Positions 60,586 to 64,000 of a stretch of 64,000 nucleotides of DNA are shown piece after piece. Position 1 is the first letter of the stretch, and each line of letters begins with the position of its first letter. Both the position numbers and the translations under genes were made by a program. Source of the stretch: an uncultured Lachnospiraceae bacterium (GTDB lineage: Bacteria > Bacillota > Clostridia > Lachnospirales > Lachnospiraceae); the NCBI GenBank assembly GCA_910583615.1, contig CAJTXP010000001.1, positions 137,019 to 201,018 of the forward strand, in the 5' to 3' direction. The notes beneath the pieces are model-generated. The model saw nothing but the letters and a program-made list of their open reading frames with translations. It was not told where the DNA came from and searched no databases.

Positions 60586-61729
60586 AATTTCCGGTTTGCA
60601 GATAATGGTTAAAAGCCGCCAGCAATTCTTCATTCGCAGCTTTCGGCTTTTTCTGCAATACCCCGGTGATCACTTCCATAAAATCAGCTCCGCTGCATAG
60701 AACGTATAACGGTTCTTTCTTTGCAGTAACAGGGCAAATACGTTCCCCGTCTTCTCCTTTTCGGGGAGGCTTATCCGCCTGGCAGTAATCGGACAGGCTA
60801 ACCTTTGTTTTAGGAGTTTTCGTATAAAGATGATATTGACTTATTTCATCATCCCTTTCCTTGTCCTTTATACACAGCCGGGCTTCTTCAAACAGATATT
60901 CCAAACTGTCAAGGTCCAAAAAGATATGCTCCGCCTCATTGCGGTTGATCACGGACAGAGATATTTCCCCTTCGGCTGTGGAACCAACAAAAAGAGCGTT
61001 TCTGTCCTCATCGTTGCAGCAAAAGACCTTTCCGCTGCTGGCTTTGTATTTTTTGATAGCAGAATAATCAATACCATACTTTTTCAGTACAGACTTACCT
61101 GCAATCCAGTCACCCTTTTTGAGATCAAAGTATTCTTCATACCGCCATCCCTTTGTTTCCAGTTCGTATTCCGCGCTCTGGTAGTCTACGCAGGCAAGCG
61201 CCTCTATCAATACGTTCAGCAGAAAATCGGATAATTGTTCATGTTCCAGTTTCCACATTGAAAAACTGTCCGCGTTTTTGTGCCAGTATACAGGAGGATC
61301 GTCTTTTGGCAGATCTTCTATGCGGATGCCAAACTCGCCCATCCCACCTGCATAATCACTGCCAATCACAAGATAATTGTCAACCATCCGGGACCATTCT
61401 TCTACTGGAAGCTGAAAAAGATCGTAGAGTGAGCGTTCATACCTTCCAGGACGCTTTGACCAACGGTTTTTGCGGTCGTCTATCATTTCCTGCAGCTGGT
61501 CATAAAATGTGCAGGGAATATTTGCAGACGTTTTATGCTCCATTTTCCCGATCCAAAGATTGGATGTACCTAAAAGCGGACAGTCCACCATCAGCTCCAT
61601 AAATTCTATGTAGGCTCTGGGCAGGCTTATCTGTTTCTCCAGCTTTAATTTTTCAAGCCATTCCCTGCCTGTTGGCTGGTCATAGCCCAGCATCTTTAAC
61701 GTTTCGACAGCAGATAAGTCATATTTCAT
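60572..61729 (-). CDS. SUKH-type (SMI1/KNR4-like) immunity protein
   Basis: 385 residues. SUKH pattern in the first 180: ISLPRAYIEFMELMVDCPLL, GTSNLWIGKMEH, DNYLVIGSDYAGGMGEFGIR and DPPVYWHKNADSFSMW. The rest is unrecognised. The final residues LYIL and the stop are supplied by the 94-nt repeat, so the C-terminus may be altered. It follows the next SUKH gene after 18 nt. Confidence 0.75.
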   Translation of the reverse strand: MKYDLSAVETLKMLGYDQPTGREWLEKLKLEKQISLPRAYIEFMELMVDCPLLGTSNLWIGKMEHKTSANIPCTFYDQLQEMIDDRKNRWSKRPGRYERSLYDLFQLPVEEWSRMVDNYLVIGSDYAGGMGEFGIRIEDLPKDDPPVYWHKNADSFSMWKLEHEQLSDFLLNVLIEALACVDYQSAEYELETKGWRYEEYFDLKKGDWIAGKSVLKKYGIDYSAIKKYKASSGKVFCCNDEDRNALFVGSTAEGEISLSVINRNEAEHIFLDLDSLEYLFEEARLCIKDKERDDEISQYHLYTKTPKTKVSLSDYCQADKPPRKGEDGERICPVTAKKEPLYVLCSGADFMEVITGVLQKKPKAANEELLAAFNHYLQTGNLYIL

Positions 61730-61747
61730 ATTCGTTCCTCCCGTTAT

Positions 61748-62308
61748 TTATACAATGTCCGGCTCACACATTCTGCGCCAGAAAAACCTTCTTTCGCGCA
61801 TGGATTTTGGGTCAACTTCCTTCAGCTTCTTCAAAATCGGTTCGTACATCTCTTCGTGTTCAAAAAGACTGAATGCAGGATCAACCGCCAGTTTTCTGGC
61901 GACCTCATCTCGAAAAGGCTGATAAAAAGACAGCCATAATCCCAGACAGTCAATAAACTGGCTAACGCTGTCATTCACTAAATAGAACATTGACGTTTCA
62001 TGTCCGTTTTCATTTATTATTTGAATTTGATGAACCGATTGAAAATACAGGTTTATCGCCAACTCCCCCATCATATCCAATGAACAAATTTGCAGATATT
62101 TATGCTGCAAATATGGATACTGTTTTATCACTGGTGTACTTAAAAACGTAAGCGGTGCATTTGGAGTAATTTCATAGCCTGCATGGAGCGGAAGCCCCAC
62201 CTCTGTTAAAAATTCAAATGTTTCCCTGGGGAGGTTAAGCGGCTCTAAGGTTTCCTTTGGAAACGGAATTAAAGATGCTCTATATTCTTTTGAAATTTCT
62301 ATGGTCAT
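61748..62308 (-). CDS. SUKH-4-like immunity protein
   Basis: 186 residues from ATG 62308, preceded by AGAGGTACT. PRETFEFLTEVGLPLHAGYE and TFLSTPVIKQY near the start, and DSVSQFIDCLGLWLSFYQPF in the middle, fit the SUKH-4 group. Presumably it binds and blocks a nucleic-acid-degrading toxin delivered by neighbours. It is the first intact gene of the SUKH run. Confidence 0.7.
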   Translation of the reverse strand: MTIEISKEYRASLIPFPKETLEPLNLPRETFEFLTEVGLPLHAGYEITPNAPLTFLSTPVIKQYPYLQHKYLQICSLDMMGELAINLYFQSVHQIQIINENGHETSMFYLVNDSVSQFIDCLGLWLSFYQPFRDEVARKLAVDPAFSLFEHEEMYEPILKKLKEVDPKSMRERRFFWRRMCEPDIV

Positions 62309-62344
62309 ATCAGTACCTCTCATAAATTGTGATCCGACTGCTGA

Positions 62345-62827
62345 TTATTCCTGCAGCACGTACCGGAATACAGTCATGGAATGTATATGTTTCCACTTCA
62401 AAATGTTCCTGCTCCAACCCCCCGGTTTTAATGCGGTACCAATTGCTCGTAAAGTTTCTGTCTGATCATCCTTTGAAACATGCAGCAATGATGCGCACGC
62501 CCACACAGCATCAAATTCGTTAGAAAACTGAATGTCTTCTGCTTTCATTTTAAACACAGGTATATTTACCAATGATCTTGTCTGCGCACACATTGAAGGC
62601 GAAGGATCCGCGGCCACAACATCATAACCTTTATTCGCAAAATAATTACTGTCCCTTCCGCTCCCGCAACCCAGATCAAGTATTCTACAACCAGGAACAA
62701 GAAGATCTTCAAAAGGCTTGTATAAGCCAGAGACATCTGCACCTATAGTGGACTCAATAAATGCAGATGCATTTATTTCATAGTATTCTATTGTCTGATC
62801 TATATCATTTCCGCATTTATTTTCCAT
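62345..62827 (-). pseudogene. Class I SAM methyltransferase, disrupted near its C-terminus
   Basis: The SAM-binding motif CRILDLGCGSGRDSNYFANK (about residue 46), then DVVAADPSPSMCAQTRSL and FDAVWACASLLHVSKDDQTE are intact. After ALKPGG the frame gives a strange tail ending HSMTVFRYVLQE. In another frame from about 62430 a smoother ending appears, GLEQEHFEVETYTFHDCIPV and RAAGIISSRITIYERY. A deletion with frame change is likely. It overlaps the HNH gene by 28 nt and is its probable partner. Confidence 0.65.
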
Positions 62828-63996
62828 GTATCATATCCTTGCAAACATGCCGCATCATAGATGGGCTTCATATTGTGTTCCAAGATGCCAATAAACTGTG
62901 ATGTGGAATTTCCAGGGATGTACAAAGTTTCGGCAGCCCAGATTGCATTTAGATTATTTCTTCGACATTTGTCAAATTTTTTGATCAGTATCTCTGACTG
63001 GGGTGACCTTTCTTTTGGAAAGATTAACCCATACAGATAAAACTGATACTGTGCAAAAGGTTCAAAAAAATCATCCCAGGACGGCAGCTTATTATTTTTG
63101 CTGGAATTAAGGGGTCTTCTCATTGGAGTCAGATTCCACAGCTCGTCATTTGAGATATACGACCGAGGGACAAAGTGGTCTATGGACAAAAGCTCAATCG
63201 GGATATCTTTTCCGGTATAGATTTCCTTTATAGGCTTTCCTGTAATCTCCGCAACCGTTTTCCACAGGTCGCGAGCCTGCTCCAACTTTCTAAACTCTTC
63301 ATTCTCAGGACAGATCTTATATATTATTCCCGGAACACCTGGATTCCTGTTCTGAAGAAACTGCGCCTTATTGTACTGCACCCAGCTTCTAATCACCACA
63401 TAATTTTTAATCAGAAACTTTCTCCAATGCGGATTCATATGTATTTTTTTCTGTAATCCAACACCATCCAGGATCGTATAGAACAAATTTTCATTTCCGG
63501 ACAGCTTAGCCATATAGGCGATCAATCTTGTTCGCTGATCCTTTTTTATATAAGAAAGCCCTTCTTCCAGTCCTTCAGTATCAAAAAAGGGATAAAGAAG
63601 TTTATACGGAACATAGTCTGTAAGTCTGTATTTATCTCTTTTCAGTTCGTTATTGCATTCCTTAATTGCTTCTTTCAGCTCTTCCTTAGACGGATTGGGG
63701 GATAAGCCCTTTGCTGTGATATTCAGTGTGTTAATGGCATGTTCCAGAAAATTCTCTGCATTTCCATTCACTGTAGGTCCCAACTTGAGATGATAATGTG
63801 TAACTGTATGCCAGGCTTCACAAATCATTTCATCTATTATCTCTTCAAATGTCAGATCCTCGTCCAATGCCACAGACAGATTAAGTACAGCCTCAAACCA
63901 ATAAAATTTGTAGCTCTGTGCCTTGTTGTTAAACATACGGGCAAACTTACTTGAGAGTAAAAAGTTTATATGCTTAAGAAGCCAGTAAATCCTCAC
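62800..63996 (-). CDS. HNH endonuclease
   Basis: 398 residues from a GTG at 63996; the true start may lie beyond the window. The HNH motif is ELLSIDHFVPRSYISNDELW followed by NLTPMRRPLNSSKNNKLPSW (about residues 270-310), with the catalytic DH pair and the NLTP...N..K pattern. The N-terminal two thirds are helical and unrecognised. Coupled with a SAM methyltransferase gene, it may be a restriction- or RNA-repair-like module; the target is unknown. Confidence 0.82.
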   Translation of the reverse strand: MRIYWLLKHINFLLSSKFARMFNNKAQSYKFYWFEAVLNLSVALDEDLTFEEIIDEMICEAWHTVTHYHLKLGPTVNGNAENFLEHAINTLNITAKGLSPNPSKEELKEAIKECNNELKRDKYRLTDYVPYKLLYPFFDTEGLEEGLSYIKKDQRTRLIAYMAKLSGNENLFYTILDGVGLQKKIHMNPHWRKFLIKNYVVIRSWVQYNKAQFLQNRNPGVPGIIYKICPENEEFRKLEQARDLWKTVAEITGKPIKEIYTGKDIPIELLSIDHFVPRSYISNDELWNLTPMRRPLNSSKNNKLPSWDDFFEPFAQYQFYLYGLIFPKERSPQSEILIKKFDKCRRNNLNAIWAAETLYIPGNSTSQFIGILEHNMKPIYDAACLQGYDTWKINAEMI

Positions 63997-64000
63997 AGAT

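Overview
The window reads as chromosomal DNA of an anaerobic Firmicute, most probably a Lachnospiraceae-type clostridium. This rests on strong AGGAGG ribosome-binding sites with some TTG/GTG starts, 17-bp-spaced sigma-A promoters, a thiazole-type thi operon under a TPP riboswitch, a tryptophan T-box, a Rrf2/CysK pair, DUF4143 and AAA-ATPase_like/PDDEXK genes, and a ferredoxin-domain aldo/keto reductase. No tRNA, rRNA, CRISPR array or replication origin was seen. All family calls come from reading the sequence; no database was searched.

Layout. 1-7948: a sugar isomerase/dehydrogenase operon behind a palindromic operator, a DUF4143 ATPase, a toxin-antitoxin pair with an internally deleted GNAT toxin, a LysR regulator, and an autoregulated TetR/MFS efflux pair. 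7949-22180: a defence island. A roughly 10.5-kb minus-strand operon encodes an SNF2 helicase, a small protein, a type III-like Mod and Res, a possible DUF4297-like nuclease and an SMC/Rad50-like ATPase. It lies between the front part of a type I hsdM (20767-21468) and the tail of an hsdR (8362-8805), with remnants of DUF1016, XRE and other genes at the joints. 22190-30540: aldo/keto reductases, cysK with its Rrf2 regulator (frameshifted), a PIN/UPF0175 toxin-antitoxin pair, an NAD-kinase-like plus SPFH pair, and an IS200-type element. 30678-34395: thiSFGHE under a TPP riboswitch. 34500-45300: regulators, an HD hydrolase, T-box-controlled trpB, a MACPF protein with a sigma factor upstream, an ECF S component and an intact AAA/PDDEXK gene. 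45300-55400: MarR/MATE, asparaginase, treC plus a HAD phosphatase, a type I toxin candidate, and an ABC transporter with its two-component system. 55380-64000: an accessory region with a broken AAA/PDDEXK gene, a ParE/Phd pair, a run of SUKH-type immunity genes and fragments, and an HNH endonuclease/methyltransferase pair.

The most interesting signal is a 345-351-nt sequence present three times, at 24823-25167, 34533-34876 and 48217-48567. On the minus strand each copy has a TTGACA-17-TAATAT promoter and ends in a terminator-like hairpin. Every deviation between copies in that stem would be a G-U pair in minus-strand RNA but a C-A mismatch on the other strand, and a 5' hairpin shows a compensatory T-A to C-G change. 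This points to a small RNA family, perhaps ending in a 7-codon reading frame. Other repeats are a 94-nt element (9143 and 60492) and a palindromic element (5729 and 48611), one copy of which carries a nested palindrome.
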